A stretch of 5,733 nucleotides of DNA from Pseudomonadota bacterium (GTDB lineage Bacteria; Pseudomonadota; Gammaproteobacteria; Burkholderiales; SG8-39), in contig JAJZUK010000098.1 in assembly GCA_021847125.1 (NCBI GenBank), positions 1-5,733 on the forward strand, read 5' to 3'. The first letter of the stretch is position 1. Each line of letters starts with the position of its first letter. Of this stretch, positions 5,626 to 5,733 are shown one piece after another. The notes under the pieces were generated by a model. The model was not told where the DNA came from. It ran no database searches and was given only the letters and a program-made list of their open reading frames with translations. The position numbers and the translations under genes were made by a program.

Positions 5626-5733
5626 ATGCCCAAGCACATCGTTCGACTGATCCTGATCCTCGTTGCCGTTCTGGCCGTAGCGGCGATCGCCAAGCCCATC
5701 CTCACGGTCGATTCGTTTTACCGCTTCAGATCG
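5626..5733 (+). CDS. Start of a membrane-anchored or exported protein, cut by the window end
   Basis: Only 36 codons are present and the frame stays open to the window edge. The protein begins MPKHIVR, followed by a hydrophobic segment at about 8-21 and then AKPILTVDSFYRFRS. This is a signal peptide or a single N-terminal membrane anchor with the rest outside the cytoplasm. The ATG follows the rhodanese stop by 14 bases and has a ribosome binding site, so it is a real gene in the same operon. The SFYRF stretch after the anchor reminds me of multiheme cytochrome N-termini from redox clusters, but this is recollection, and no CxxCH motif lies in the visible part. Function is not assigned. Confidence 0.7.
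   Translation, partial: MPKHIVRLILILVAVLAVAAIAKPILTVDSFYRFRS

Overview
The window is GC-rich by eye and densely coding. Its bacterial-type genes are typical of Proteobacteria: several c-type cytochromes, a NarL/LuxR-type two-component system and a Sec-exported rhodanese-like protein. The protein style and the membrane monoheme cytochrome suggest a respiratory betaproteobacterium, or a related gammaproteobacterium. This is an impression from the proteins, not a phylogenetic result. No tRNA, rRNA, CRISPR array, insertion sequence or phage gene was seen.

Layout. Positions 1-191 are non-coding and hold two terminator-like hairpins, one for a + strand gene left of the window and one for the first - strand gene. 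Two cytochrome genes follow on the - strand: a polytopic membrane monoheme cytochrome (192-974) and, upstream of it in transcription order, an exported tetraheme cytochrome made of four class I domains (1130-2356). A 224-base gap (2357-2580) carries an FNR/ANR-like palindrome and a TATGC-rich patch. Next, still on the - strand, come a NarL-type response regulator (2581-3219) and its sensor kinase (3212-4624), overlapping by 8 bases. A 168-base divergent spacer (4625-4792) with a 9-bp inverted repeat separates these from + strand genes. The first is an exported two-domain rhodanese-like protein (4793-5611) whose domains both lack Cys at the usual catalytic position. The second starts 14 bases later and is cut by the window end (5626 onward).

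How the parts may fit. The kinase has a periplasmic sensor region and, in its phosphoacceptor domain, a CxxC pair that contains the protein's only cysteines. It probably phosphorylates the adjacent regulator. The two cytochromes look like a membrane-to-periplasm electron-transfer pair, and the FNR-like site would fit oxygen-dependent control. The truncated gene after the rhodanese begins with a membrane anchor or signal peptide. Taken together the window resembles the edge of a redox or electron-transfer locus. Its substrate cannot be read from this sequence, and the link between the three gene groups is inference from adjacency.
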